The notes beneath the pieces are model-generated. The model was not told the origin of the DNA. It ran no database searches and saw only the letters and a program-made list of their open reading frames with translations. From Chrysiogenia bacterium (GTDB lineage: Bacteria > JAGRBM01): a stretch of 6,405 nt of DNA. Below are positions 1 to 6,175 of this stretch, in pieces. The first letter of the stretch is position 1; each line of letters begins with the position of its first letter. The position numbers were made by a program, and so were the translations under genes. Where the stretch lies: positions 1-6,405 of the forward strand of contig JAGRBM010000036.1 of NCBI GenBank assembly GCA_020434085.1, read 5' to 3'.

Positions 1-893
1 ATGCCGATGGCCCAGAAGAACGAGAGCCGCGGCGCAAACGCGTCCACGTCGAGCCCTGCCTCGATGCCGGCGCGCACATATTCCACGCCGTCGGCCAGCG
101 TGTAGGCCAGCTCGAGGTCCGCTGTCGCACCGGCTTCCTGCATGTGGTAGCCCGAGATCGAGATCGAGTTGAACTTGGGCATGTTGCGCGAGGTGTAGCC
201 GAAGATGTCGGAGATGATCCGCATCGAGGGCGTGGGCGGATAGATGTAGGTGTTGCGGACCATGAACTCCTTGAGGATGTCGTTCTGGATCGTGCCCGAG
301 AGCTTGTCGGGCGAGACGCCCTGCTCTTCAGCCGCAACGATATAGAGCGCCAGCACGGGAAGCACCGCGCCGTTCATGGTCATGGACACGCTCATCTTGT
401 CGAGGGGAATGCCGTCGAAGAGCGTGCGCATGTCGAAGATCGAATCGATGGCCACGCCCGCCATGCCCACGTCGCCGTGGACGCGCGGGTGGTCGGAGTC
501 GTAGCCGCGGTGGGTCGCCAGGTCGAAGGCCACCGAGAGCCCCTTCTGCCCGGCCGCCAGGTTGCGGCGGTAGAAGGCGTTGGAGTCCTCGGCCGTCGAG
601 AAACCGGCGTACTGGCGCACGGTCCACGGGCGCTGCACATACATGGTGGGATACGGCCCGCGCAGAAACGGCGGCAGGCCCGGCAGGGTGTCGAGATGGT
701 CGAGCCCCTTGTAGTCGGCCGCACTGTAGAGCGGGCGGACCTTCACACTCTCGGGCGTCTCCCAGGTCATCTCTTCGGGACTCGAATGGGTCTCGGCCTT
801 GAAGCTTTTGGCCCACTCGCCGAGGTCTGCCAAGCCGGCGCCGGGCTTGTCGCTCTCAAATGCGATCTTCGTAAAGTCGGGGATCTTGCTCAT
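1..893 (-). CDS. mutB: Methylmalonyl-CoA mutase, large (catalytic) subunit, N-terminal 297 residues; 3' end beyond the left edge
   Basis: This is the catalytic subunit of adenosylcobalamin-dependent methylmalonyl-CoA mutase, which interconverts (R)-methylmalonyl-CoA and succinyl-CoA in the cytoplasm. The frame is open from the ATG at 893 to the window edge and gives 297 residues, most of the substrate-binding TIM barrel. It closely follows my memory of Propionibacterium MutB through segments such as [40 protein letters not shown] and [16 protein letters not shown]. Tyr95, Arg213 and His250 correspond to the Propionibacterium active-site residues Tyr89, Arg207 and His244. The Tyr/Arg pair marks a methylmalonyl-CoA rather than an isobutyryl-CoA mutase, which has Phe/Gln there. 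The C-terminal B12 domain (DxHxxG) would lie outside the window, so its integrity cannot be judged. The ATG overlaps the stop of the small-subunit gene (ATGA), with GGAGG six bases upstream. No frameshift or internal stop is seen. Confidence 0.97.
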   Translation of the reverse strand, partial: MSKIPDFTKIAFESDKPGAGLADLGEWAKSFKAETHSSPEEMTWETPESVKVRPLYSAADYKGLDHLDTLPGLPPFLRGPYPTMYVQRPWTVRQYAGFSTAEDSNAFYRRNLAAGQKGLSVAFDLATHRGYDSDHPRVHGDVGMAGVAIDSIFDMRTLFDGIPLDKMSVSMTMNGAVLPVLALYIVAAEEQGVSPDKLSGTIQNDILKEFMVRNTYIYPPTPSMRIISDIFGYTSRNMPKFNSISISGYHMQEAGATADLELAYTLADGVEYVRAGIEAGLDVDAFAPRLSFFWAIG

Positions 894-2935
894 GCCGCAC
901 CTCCCTGGACGCCCAGATGCGCCAGTGCTCCGCCCACCGAGTCGAGCACGTTGCAGCCGACGAAGACGAATTCCTCGACGCCGGCCTTGCGATAGGTTTC
1001 TTCGTTCTCACCGGGGTTGCCGGCCAGATAGATGCGGCTGGCGCCGGCATCCCTGAGCGCCGGGGCGAAGCTCGCCACCAGCTCCGCGTACTGGTCGTCG
1101 CTGCCGCAGAGCACGGCGATCTTCGCGCCGCTCTCCTTGAAGGCAGCGGCCATGGCCGCCGGGTCGGAGAATCCGTCATTGCCCAGCGCCAGGATGCCGC
1201 CGGCCTCGAAGAAGTTCTTGGCGTAGCTCGCGCGCGCGGTGTGCTGGGCCACGCGTCCCAGGTTCGCAAGGAAAACGCTGGGGCGGCTGCCCTTTCCCGC
1301 GAGCGCGGCATCGCTGGCATCGCGCATCGCCTCGAAGGGCTCGGAGAGCCGGCGAAGCGGAAGCGCCTGCATGCGCGCGCCGCCATCGGCAATCCCCGTG
1401 GCAATCGCCGAGAGGCTAGCGCCCTTGCCGGCGGCTTCGACGAGCGCCTCGAAGAGCGCGCCGCCACCGGCAGCGGGGAGGCCCTGCAACGCCGGGTCGT
1501 TCGCGCGCTTGCGCGGCGCGGGCACCTCGCGCGCGGGCAGCTCTTCATGGATGTTCGGGAACTCGCTCACGCCGGTGATCGGATCCTTGCGGCGGGCGAT
1601 GTTCTTTGCGCGGCTCTCGTGCACGGCATTGATCTGCTCGGCAATGAAGCCGCTCCCAAGCGCTTCGAGCATGCCGCCCTTCTCCTCGATCTGCTGGAAG
1701 AAAATCCAGGCCGCCTCGGCGAGCTGCTCGGTGCGGCGCTCGACGTACCAGCTCCCGCCGGCGGGATCGACCACGCGAAAGAGATTCGATTCCTCGCCGA
1801 GGATGAGCTGGGTGTTGCGCGCCACGCGGCGGGCCAGGTCATTGGGAAGCCCGATGGCCGCATCGAAGGGCGCAACGGTTACCGCGTCGGCGCCGCCCAC
1901 GGCGCCCGCGAAGGTGACCACTGTCGTGCGGAGCATGTTCACCCACGGATCATTCTTTGTGAGAATCCGGCGGCCGGTGGTCGCGTGCAGGTGCGCCATG
2001 GCGCGGGCATTCTCGCTCGCGCCGCAGGCCCCGGCAACGCGCGCCCACAGGGCGCGCGCGGCGCGCAGCTTCGCAACGCCGAGGAACTGGTCGGCGCTGA
2101 GCGAATAGGTGAATGCGATCTGAGCGCAGGCGGCGTCCATGTCCATGCCTGCGGCTTCAAGCGCGCGCAGGTAAGCGAGCGCCGTGCTCATCGAGATTGC
2201 GAGGTCCTGCGCCTCGCTGGCACCGGCGCCATGGTAGGCGCTGGTGTCCACGCAAAGGGCGGTGGCTTTGGGAAGGTTCTTGCCGGTCCACTGCGCCAGG
2301 TCGGCGGCCTGGGCGAGCGCGTCGGCGACGGAGCTCGAAAGACCGCCGGTTCCGGCGAGTGTGCCCAGCGGATCGACGCCGAAGTGCACGCGCGCGTCAC
2401 CGGGCTTGATGTTCTTCTCTTTCAAAAGTGCGGCGAGCAGCGCGGCGGCCGCAACGGCGTTGGCACCCGCGCCCAGCGCAAGCGGCGCGACGTCAAGATA
2501 AACGCCCTCGAGCGCCGCCTTCAGCTCTGCGAGGGACTCGATTCCCACGCCGCCGGTGTGGCCGTCATCGATGCGCAGCAGGATGGAGTTCACGCCGCGC
2601 TCGAGATCCTTGAGGATCGCCTCGCTGGTCGTCTTCACGTCCGGGTGGGCGTGTTCCTGGCAGATGTCCCAGCCCTCTGCGGCGGCGCCCGAAGCATGGG
2701 CGCCGCGGGTGAAGGGATCGGCGCCGGGCAGCCCGGCCGGGTCGCCCCCTGCTTCCCAGTCCTCGCGGGTGTAGAGGGGTTTTAAGTCAAAGCCTTCGTA
2801 GGTGCGGGTGACCATCTTCTTCTCGAAGGGGGCGCCGCCAAGGGCCTTGTCCACGACCTTGAGCCACTGCTCGTAGGTGGGCTTCTCGAAGTCCCCGGCA
2901 AGCGAGAGGTCCGCGTAGTTCTTCTGGTCCGACAT
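890..2935 (-). CDS. mutA: Methylmalonyl-CoA mutase, small (non-catalytic) subunit, 681 aa
   Basis: This is the partner subunit of the heterodimeric methylmalonyl-CoA mutase. It resembles Propionibacterium MutA along its length: SLAGDF near residue 11, PFTRG at 74-78, the barrel segments [14 protein letters not shown] (233-246) and [20 protein letters not shown] (331-350), then VARNTQ (371-376), [10 protein letters not shown] (390-399) and [10 protein letters not shown] (453-462). The C-terminal cobalamin-like domain starts near residue 552. The B12-ligating DxHxxG loop is replaced by VAQHTA at 562-567, so this chain should not bind cobalamin, as is known for the family's small subunit. At 681 residues it is somewhat longer than the roughly 640 of MutA. 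The ATG at 2935 is chosen because AGGAG lies five bases upstream and [16 protein letters not shown] fits the family. An in-frame upstream ATG at 3094 would add 53 proline/arginine-rich residues without family support. The stop overlaps the large-subunit start by four bases, which suggests coupled translation and 1:1 assembly. Confidence 0.96.
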   Translation of the reverse strand: MSDQKNYADLSLAGDFEKPTYEQWLKVVDKALGGAPFEKKMVTRTYEGFDLKPLYTREDWEAGGDPAGLPGADPFTRGAHASGAAAEGWDICQEHAHPDVKTTSEAILKDLERGVNSILLRIDDGHTGGVGIESLAELKAALEGVYLDVAPLALGAGANAVAAAALLAALLKEKNIKPGDARVHFGVDPLGTLAGTGGLSSSVADALAQAADLAQWTGKNLPKATALCVDTSAYHGAGASEAQDLAISMSTALAYLRALEAAGMDMDAACAQIAFTYSLSADQFLGVAKLRAARALWARVAGACGASENARAMAHLHATTGRRILTKNDPWVNMLRTTVVTFAGAVGGADAVTVAPFDAAIGLPNDLARRVARNTQLILGEESNLFRVVDPAGGSWYVERRTEQLAEAAWIFFQQIEEKGGMLEALGSGFIAEQINAVHESRAKNIARRKDPITGVSEFPNIHEELPAREVPAPRKRANDPALQGLPAAGGGALFEALVEAAGKGASLSAIATGIADGGARMQALPLRRLSEPFEAMRDASDAALAGKGSRPSVFLANLGRVAQHTARASYAKNFFEAGGILALGNDGFSDPAAMAAAFKESGAKIAVLCGSDDQYAELVASFAPALRDAGASRIYLAGNPGENEETYRKAGVEEFVFVGCNVLDSVGGALAHLGVQGGAA
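899..906 (-). promoter_or_regulatory. Ribosome binding site of the large-subunit gene, inside the end of the small-subunit gene
   Basis: The minus strand reads AGGGAGGT and then, six bases after GGAGG, the ATGA that is both start of mutB and stop of mutA. The site lies within the last codons of the small subunit (VQGGAA). This fixes the large-subunit start and implies translational coupling. Confidence 0.75.
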
Positions 2936-2940
2936 GGATT

Positions 2941-2945
2941 CTCCT
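2941..2945 (-). promoter_or_regulatory. Ribosome binding site that decides the small-subunit start
   Basis: The minus strand reads AGGAG, five bases (AATCC) before the ATG at 2935. It is the only good Shine-Dalgarno sequence near the candidate starts, and it argues against the in-frame ATG at 3094. Confidence 0.75.
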
Positions 2946-2963
2946 GTCCGGGCGGGTGCTGAA

Positions 2964-2984
2964 CGGGGCTCAAAAAGTGCCCCG
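2964..2984 (-). promoter_or_regulatory. Small hairpin in the leader of the mutase genes
   Basis: The arms CGGGGC (2964-2969) and GCCCCG (2979-2984) form a 6-bp stem around a 9-base loop. On the transcribed strand the loop holds five T residues. It lies about 30 bases upstream of the mutA start and just ahead of its Shine-Dalgarno sequence. No T-tract follows the stem, so it is not a standard terminator. A role in leader structure or translation is only a possibility. Confidence 0.3.
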
Positions 2985-3104
2985 CATCGACCCAGGAGGA
3001 AGCCCGGAAATTTCGTGTTGCGCGTCAACGCTGGCGGGGGCGGGAAAGGGCCGGTCCGGCCGCTGCGGGGCCCTGACAGCCCTCGCACCCCCAAGCGGGG
3101 CGCT

Positions 3105-3133
3105 ACCTTAGTCCGGGCCGGGCGCTCTGCAAA
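3105..3133 (-). promoter_or_regulatory. Possible sigma-70-type promoter of the mutase operon
   Basis: On the minus strand TTTGCA (3128-3133) and TAAGGT (3105-3110) are separated by exactly 17 bases. TTTGCA matches four of six -35 consensus positions. TAAGGT keeps the three most conserved -10 positions (first T, second A, last T). Transcription would begin near 3098 and give a leader of about 160 bases with several GC-rich hairpins. A TTGACG at 3023-3028 has no matching -10. In GC-rich DNA this is a weak prediction, and readthrough from the lipoprotein gene is equally possible. Confidence 0.3.
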
Positions 3134-3137
3134 GCCC

Positions 3138-3153
3138 CTGACTAGCCAGTCAG
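3138..3153. promoter_or_regulatory. 16-bp palindrome (CTGACT-N4-AGTCAG), possible operator
   Basis: This is a perfect 6-bp inverted repeat with a 4-base spacer. It lies 21 bases beyond the lipoprotein stop and immediately upstream of the possible -35 of the mutase promoter. The half-site geometry suits a dimeric regulator of the TetR, MerR or GntR type. It could also fold in RNA as part of a two-hairpin ending of the lipoprotein transcript. No regulator gene is in the window, so the role is inferred only from position and symmetry. Confidence 0.35.
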
Positions 3154-3156
3154 CGG

Positions 3157-3170
3157 CCCGCCTTCGCGGG
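3157..3170 (-). terminator. Short hairpin just after the lipoprotein gene, weak terminator candidate
   Basis: The transcribed strand reads CCCGC-GAAG-GCGGG, a 5-bp GC stem with a GAAG tetraloop, beginning four bases after the TAG stop of the lipoprotein gene. A second hairpin at 3138-3153 follows. Neither is followed by a run of T, so intrinsic termination is doubtful. The pair may instead protect the 3' end of the message. Confidence 0.3.
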
Positions 3171-3174
3171 AGTT

Positions 3175-4815
3175 CTAGGGAGCCGGGGCGCTCTGGGGCT
3201 CGGCGGGCGGAGCCGCTTCGGGCGCGGCGTCCTCGGCCGCCGGGGCGGCGGGTTCTCCAGCGGATTCCGGAGCGGATGCTGGAGCCGCCTCGCTCACGGT
3301 CCCGGGAGCGGAGGGCGCTGGTGTAGTCGCGCCCTCGGCAGGCGCTTCGGGCTGAGTGTCCACAGGCGGAGTCGGCGCTTCCGCAGCCGGAGCGGGCATC
3401 GCCGCCTGCTCTTCTATTACCGGCGCTGCAGGCTCGGTTGCGGGTTCAGTCACCGGGGCGTTCTGCGAAGCAGTGACGGGCGCAGGCTCCGCCGGTGCCG
3501 CCGGTGCTGGAGCAGCCGCAGCGGGCGCTGCAGGTGCCGGAGCTTCCATTGCCGTTTCGGGCTCTGGAGCCGGCGCAGCAGTTGCGGGTTCGGCAACCGC
3601 CGCGGGCTCCGTGGTCGCAGCCTGCACGGGCTCGCTCGGCTCGGTCGGAGTCGGCGCTGCCTGCTCAAACTGCGCGGGGTCGGGCTTGCGGGCCGGCATC
3701 TTCACCGGCGTGGAAGCCGCGGGCTGCTTGGGAGCCGGTGGCGGCGGCGCGGGAGTAGCAGGCTTGGCCGCCGCCTCCTGAACCGGCGCCGGGGCCTCGG
3801 GCTCTACGGGCTCAGGCGTTTTTGTCGGCGCGGGCGTCGGTGCCGGTGCCGGTGCCGGTGCAGCCGCACTCTGCTTCACCGGGGCAGGTGCAACCGGTTT
3901 CTGCGTCGCAGCCGGAGTCACCGGCGCGGCAGGCTTCGCAGGCGGCGGTGTAACGGCGGCCTCCACCGGCACTTCCTCGGAAGCGGGTTCGGGCTGCGCT
4001 GGAGAAGCCGCAGGCTCGGGCGCCGCGGGCGTTGTCTCGGCAAGCGGCTCAGCGGCGGGCTCGATCTCGGGCTCAACCGCGGGCGCTTCGGGGGCCGGCA
4101 TGGCGGTCGGGGCCGGCGCCTCCGCCGGCGTCACGACCGGCGCCGCTGCGGGCTCACCCGTTTCGGACTGTTTCTCTTCGCCGAAGAGCTCCCAGACGGG
4201 CTTGCTCTGCGGCGCGACGGGTTCTTCGGGCGTGCCGGTGAGCGCCTCGGCCGGAGCCTCGGCCGGCGGGTTCTCGCTGGGCTGCAGGGTGAAGTCGGAC
4301 GGCGCGTCTTCCACCTCTTCAGGCACGGGCTCGGGCTCGGCGGGCTTTTCGGGAACGACCTCAAAGGTGAGCGAGGCGAGCTGGCGGTTGTTTCCCTGTA
4401 CGCGGATCTCGTAGGTGCCCAGGTCGCCCGCGCCCAGTGCGGCGGGCGTGATGTGCTCGCCCATCACGCACAGCGAGCGGTGCGTGACGTTCACAAAGAA
4501 TTCCTTGAAGTTGAGAATCTTCGTGCGACCCTGGCGCCCGGCGGGGCGAATCACCTGCACCGCGAGGCTGCGCATCCCGAAGGGGCCGCCGTTGTCGTAG
4601 AGGATGCCGATGGGCTCGCCTGCGGCGAACTGATTCTTGTGCTTGCCCAGCTCGCAGGTGCCGGGTTCGGCCACTTCGCCGAGGGTGAGCGTGGGGGTGC
4701 TCGGCCGGGTCGGGGCCGTCTTTTCGGGCTTCGTATCGCATCCGCCGCCGAGGACAGTGATCGACAGGCAGATGGCCAGCGCGCAGCCGGCGGCAAGCCG
4801 CATTCCCCACTTCAT
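3175..4815 (-). CDS. Predicted envelope lipoprotein: beta-rich N-terminal domain plus long Ala/Pro/Glu-rich tail, 546 aa
   Basis: I do not recognise the family. The protein opens with MK, a hydrophobic signal segment (about residues 6-23) and LGGGC with Cys26 followed by Asp. This resembles a lipoprotein signal, although Gly replaces the usual Leu/Val/Ile at -3. Residues about 43-154 look like one compact beta-sandwich: NFKEFFVNVTHRSLC is followed by GTYEIRVQGN and LASLTFEVVP, typical of the last strands of an Ig-like fold. Cys54 and Cys116 could form a disulfide. From about residue 155 to the end the protein is Ala/Pro/Glu/Thr-rich, with small islands such as KPVWELFGEEK (about 205-215) and KMPARKPDPAQFEQ. 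No terminal domain follows the tail. The ATG at 4815 is preferred because AGGGG lies eight bases upstream; the GTG at 4821 is only two bases from it. The start lies 15 bases after the rlmN stop, so the two genes are probably co-transcribed. Confidence 0.8.
   Translation of the reverse strand: MKWGMRLAAGCALAICLSITVLGGGCDTKPEKTAPTRPSTPTLTLGEVAEPGTCELGKHKNQFAAGEPIGILYDNGGPFGMRSLAVQVIRPAGRQGRTKILNFKEFFVNVTHRSLCVMGEHITPAALGAGDLGTYEIRVQGNNRQLASLTFEVVPEKPAEPEPVPEEVEDAPSDFTLQPSENPPAEAPAEALTGTPEEPVAPQSKPVWELFGEEKQSETGEPAAAPVVTPAEAPAPTAMPAPEAPAVEPEIEPAAEPLAETTPAAPEPAASPAQPEPASEEVPVEAAVTPPPAKPAAPVTPAATQKPVAPAPVKQSAAAPAPAPAPTPAPTKTPEPVEPEAPAPVQEAAAKPATPAPPPPAPKQPAASTPVKMPARKPDPAQFEQAAPTPTEPSEPVQAATTEPAAVAEPATAAPAPEPETAMEAPAPAAPAAAAPAPAAPAEPAPVTASQNAPVTEPATEPAAPVIEEQAAMPAPAAEAPTPPVDTQPEAPAEGATTPAPSAPGTVSEAAPASAPESAGEPAAPAAEDAAPEAAPPAEPQSAPAP
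3838..3861. repeat. Four perfect CGGTGC hexamers within the lipoprotein tail
   Basis: Four consecutive copies of CGGTGC are read on the minus strand as alternating Ala-Pro codons, giving the APAPAPAP part of the tail. The hexamer is a multiple of three, so copy-number change by slippage would lengthen or shorten the tail without breaking the frame. Confidence 0.85.
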
Positions 4816-4823
4816 TTGCACGT

Positions 4824-4828
4824 CCCCT
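4824..4828 (-). promoter_or_regulatory. Ribosome binding site that decides the lipoprotein start
   Basis: The minus strand reads AGGGG two bases after the rlmN TAA stop and eight bases before the ATG at 4815. The upstream GTG at 4821 would have only two bases of spacing. The tight placement next to the rlmN stop suggests translation linked to rlmN. Confidence 0.6.
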
Positions 4829-4830
4829 GC

Positions 4831-5931
4831 TTATCCCGCTTTTTTGCGCGCCTGCGGATCGCCGCGCCGCTGCAGCATACCGCATGCGGCGTCGATGTCA
4901 TTGCCGCGGGTCTTGCGCACCATCGCATTGTAGCCGGAATTGATGAGGATGTTCTGGAATCGCACCACGGTCGCATCGTCGGGGCGTTTCCAGTCGACTT
5001 CGTCGAATTCGTTGAAGGGAATGAGGTTCACCTTCACTTCGAGCCCGCGCAGGTAGGAAGCCAGGCGCTTGGCGTCGGCCACCTGGTCATTGAAGCCGGC
5101 AAGCATGACGTACTCAATGGTGATCTTGCGCCGGTTGGGCAGCGGGAACTCTTCAAGGGCCTTGCGCAGCTCGGCCATGTTCCACTTGCGGTTGGGCGGC
5201 ATGATCTGCGAGCGCTGCTCGTCGGTGCTGGCGTTCAAAGACAGCGCGAGGTTCACGTCGCTCTCGGCGCCCAGCTTCTTGAGCCCCGGTATGAGGCCCG
5301 AACTGGAGACCGTGATCTTGCGGCTCGAGAGCTTGAAGGCGAAGTCCGACTGCAGGAGCGAGATGACGCTCTTGAGATTCTCCCAGTTCTGCAGGGGCTC
5401 GACCATGCCCATGAACACGATGTTCGAGAGACGACGGTCCTCACCGTAGAGCTCGGTGACCATGCGCTTTGCATGAAGGATCTGCCCGACGATCTCCCAG
5501 GTTTCGAGGTTGCGCTTGAGGCCCAGTAGCGCCGTCGCGCAGAACTTGCAGCCGATGGCGCAGCCCACCTGGGAAGAAACGCACAGCGTGATGCGGTCGT
5601 CCTCGGGAATGAGCACGCTCTCGATGCGGTCGCCCCCCGCGACTTCGAAGAGCCACTTGACCGTGCCGTCCTTCGAGCGCTGCTCGCGCGCGACCCTGGG
5701 CAGCTCGATCTTGAAGCGCTCGGCCAGACCGCGGCGGAAGTCCTTGGAGACGTTGCTCATCTCCATGAAGTCGTCGACGCCCTTGTCGTAGACCCAGAGC
5801 AGAAGCTGCTGGGCGCGAAAGCGCTCCTTGCCCAGGTCGGCAATGGCCGCTTCGAGCTCCTTCGTGCCCAGATCCAGCAGGTTCCGGCGCGTGTCGGCCT
5901 CGGGGGCAATCTGTTGTGCAGTCTCGGTCAT
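4831..5931 (-). CDS. rlmN: Dual-specificity 23S rRNA (adenine-2503-C2) / tRNA (adenine-37-C2) methyltransferase RlmN, 366 aa
   Basis: RlmN is a cytoplasmic radical-SAM enzyme that methylates C2 of A2503 in 23S rRNA and, in E. coli, A37 of some tRNAs. The N-terminal helical domain (about residues 15-85) precedes the radical-SAM barrel. The Cx3CxxC cluster ligands are Cys124, Cys128 and Cys131 in CAIGCKFC. Cys117 and Cys350 match the mechanistic E. coli Cys118 and Cys355, and Glu104 matches E. coli Glu105. Other family blocks include RSKDGTVKW, IPEDDR, SSQVGC, ITIEYVMLAG, NLIPFNEF and VRKTRGNDIDAACG. The length is normal (E. coli 384). One oddity is that the SAM-binding MGMGEPL motif reads MGMVEPL, with Val177 (codon GTC at 5401-5403). 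The ATG at 5931 is chosen because family similarity begins soon after it. An upstream in-frame ATG at 5988 lacks a ribosome site and adds 19 unfamiliar residues. The Shine-Dalgarno is weak (GAGAAG, nine bases upstream). Confidence 0.96.
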   Translation of the reverse strand: MTETAQQIAPEADTRRNLLDLGTKELEAAIADLGKERFRAQQLLLWVYDKGVDDFMEMSNVSKDFRRGLAERFKIELPRVAREQRSKDGTVKWLFEVAGGDRIESVLIPEDDRITLCVSSQVGCAIGCKFCATALLGLKRNLETWEIVGQILHAKRMVTELYGEDRRLSNIVFMGMVEPLQNWENLKSVISLLQSDFAFKLSSRKITVSSSGLIPGLKKLGAESDVNLALSLNASTDEQRSQIMPPNRKWNMAELRKALEEFPLPNRRKITIEYVMLAGFNDQVADAKRLASYLRGLEVKVNLIPFNEFDEVDWKRPDDATVVRFQNILINSGYNAMVRKTRGNDIDAACGMLQRRGDPQARKKAG

Positions 5932-5948
5932 TCCCGTTCGCTTCTCTT

Positions 5949-5967
5949 CGGGCCGGCTTCCGGCCCG
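5949..5967 (-). promoter_or_regulatory. GC-rich hairpin in the rlmN leader
   Basis: CGGGCCG and CGGCCCG form a perfect 7-bp stem around a 5-base loop (GAAGC on the transcribed strand), ending 17 bases before the rlmN ATG and just upstream of its weak ribosome site. It is followed by A/G-rich sequence, not T residues, so it is not an intrinsic terminator. It could influence rlmN translation, but this is inference. Confidence 0.4.
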
Positions 5968-5977
5968 GAAGGCCCTG

Positions 5978-6005
5978 ATTGTGGGCATTTGGGGCCAAAA
6001 ATCAA
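5978..6005 (-). promoter_or_regulatory. Possible rlmN promoter, proximal candidate
   Basis: The minus strand shows TTGATT (6000-6005), 16 bases, then CACAAT (5978-5983). Both hexamers match four of six sigma-70 consensus positions. Transcription would start near 5971, leaving a leader of about 40 bases that begins at the GC-rich hairpin. It competes with the distal candidate at 6013-6041. Confidence 0.3.
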
Positions 6006-6012
6006 TGGGAGA

Positions 6013-6041
6013 AGGTTACCGGGACCGCCAGAAGGGTTCAA
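6013..6041 (-). promoter_or_regulatory. Possible rlmN promoter, distal candidate
   Basis: The minus strand shows TTGAAC (6036-6041), exactly 17 bases, then TAACCT (6013-6018). The -35 matches TTGA of TTGACA, and the -10 keeps the conserved first T, second A and last T. The expected start is near 6006, with a leader of about 75 bases. Spacing is ideal but the hexamers are weak. Confidence 0.3.
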
Positions 6042-6097
6042 ACGGGGGGTTGAAGGCCCGCGCAGGGGCAGCCGGGCGACCGGAATGACGGACTATG

Positions 6098-6175
6098 AAC
6101 CGCCAAGGCGCCAAGTGCGCCTAAGGATTCCGCAGTGATCCCTTCCGCCTTGGCGTCCTTGGCGCCTTGGCGGTT
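6098..6175. repeat. Palindromic repeat element: 18-bp perfect inverted repeat made of CGCCAAGG-like units
   Basis: AACCGCCAAGGCGCCAAG at 6098-6115 is repeated exactly in reverse complement at 6158-6175, with 42 bases between. Each arm is itself nearly tandem (CGCCAAGG, CGCCAAG). On the right side a further CGCCTTGG-type unit at 6147-6154 extends the series inward, while the left side continues with a degraded unit (GCGCCTAAGG). The whole can fold into a long hairpin on either strand. On the plus strand it is followed by TTTT, while on the minus strand no T-run follows. From general familiarity, similar CGCCAAGG/CTTGGCG repeats occur dispersed between genes in many GC-rich environmental bacteria. 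It may be such a dispersed element, a small non-autonomous mobile element, or a transcript end for the gene to its right. Confidence 0.8.

Noticed and set aside
144-995. Plus-strand open frame of 283 codons opposite mutB
   Set aside because: Same shadow effect. The minus strand encodes conserved mutase sequence throughout, and the plus-strand product looks like no protein family.
917-2785. Long plus-strand open frame of 622 codons antisense to mutA
   Set aside because: GC-rich codon bias of the real gene leaves the opposite strand free of stops. The translation is His/Arg/Gly-rich with no recognisable domain, while the minus strand is an unmistakable mutase subunit.
2936-3094. N-terminal extension of mutA from an ATG at 3094
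   Set aside because: The extra 53 residues are Pro/Arg/Gly-rich and unlike the family. The ATG at 2935 has an AGGAG five bases upstream.
2936-3174. Cobalamin riboswitch ahead of the B12-dependent mutase genes
   Set aside because: I looked for the B12-box core and did not find it. The hairpins present are short and do not form the riboswitch architecture. A covariance-model search would settle this.
3356-3781. Plus-strand Ala/Gly/Ser-rich open frame opposite the lipoprotein tail
   Set aside because: It is the mirror of Ala/Pro codons on the minus strand. It is low complexity, with no signal or domain and no ribosome site seen.
5932-5988. N-terminal extension of RlmN from an ATG at 5988
   Set aside because: There is no ribosome binding site before it, the 19 added residues do not resemble RlmN, and the segment covers the GC-rich leader hairpin.
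6098-6175. CRISPR-like repeat reading of the CGCCAAGG units
   Set aside because: The units are 8-10 bases, adjacent and inverted around one centre. There are no regularly spaced repeats with unique spacers.
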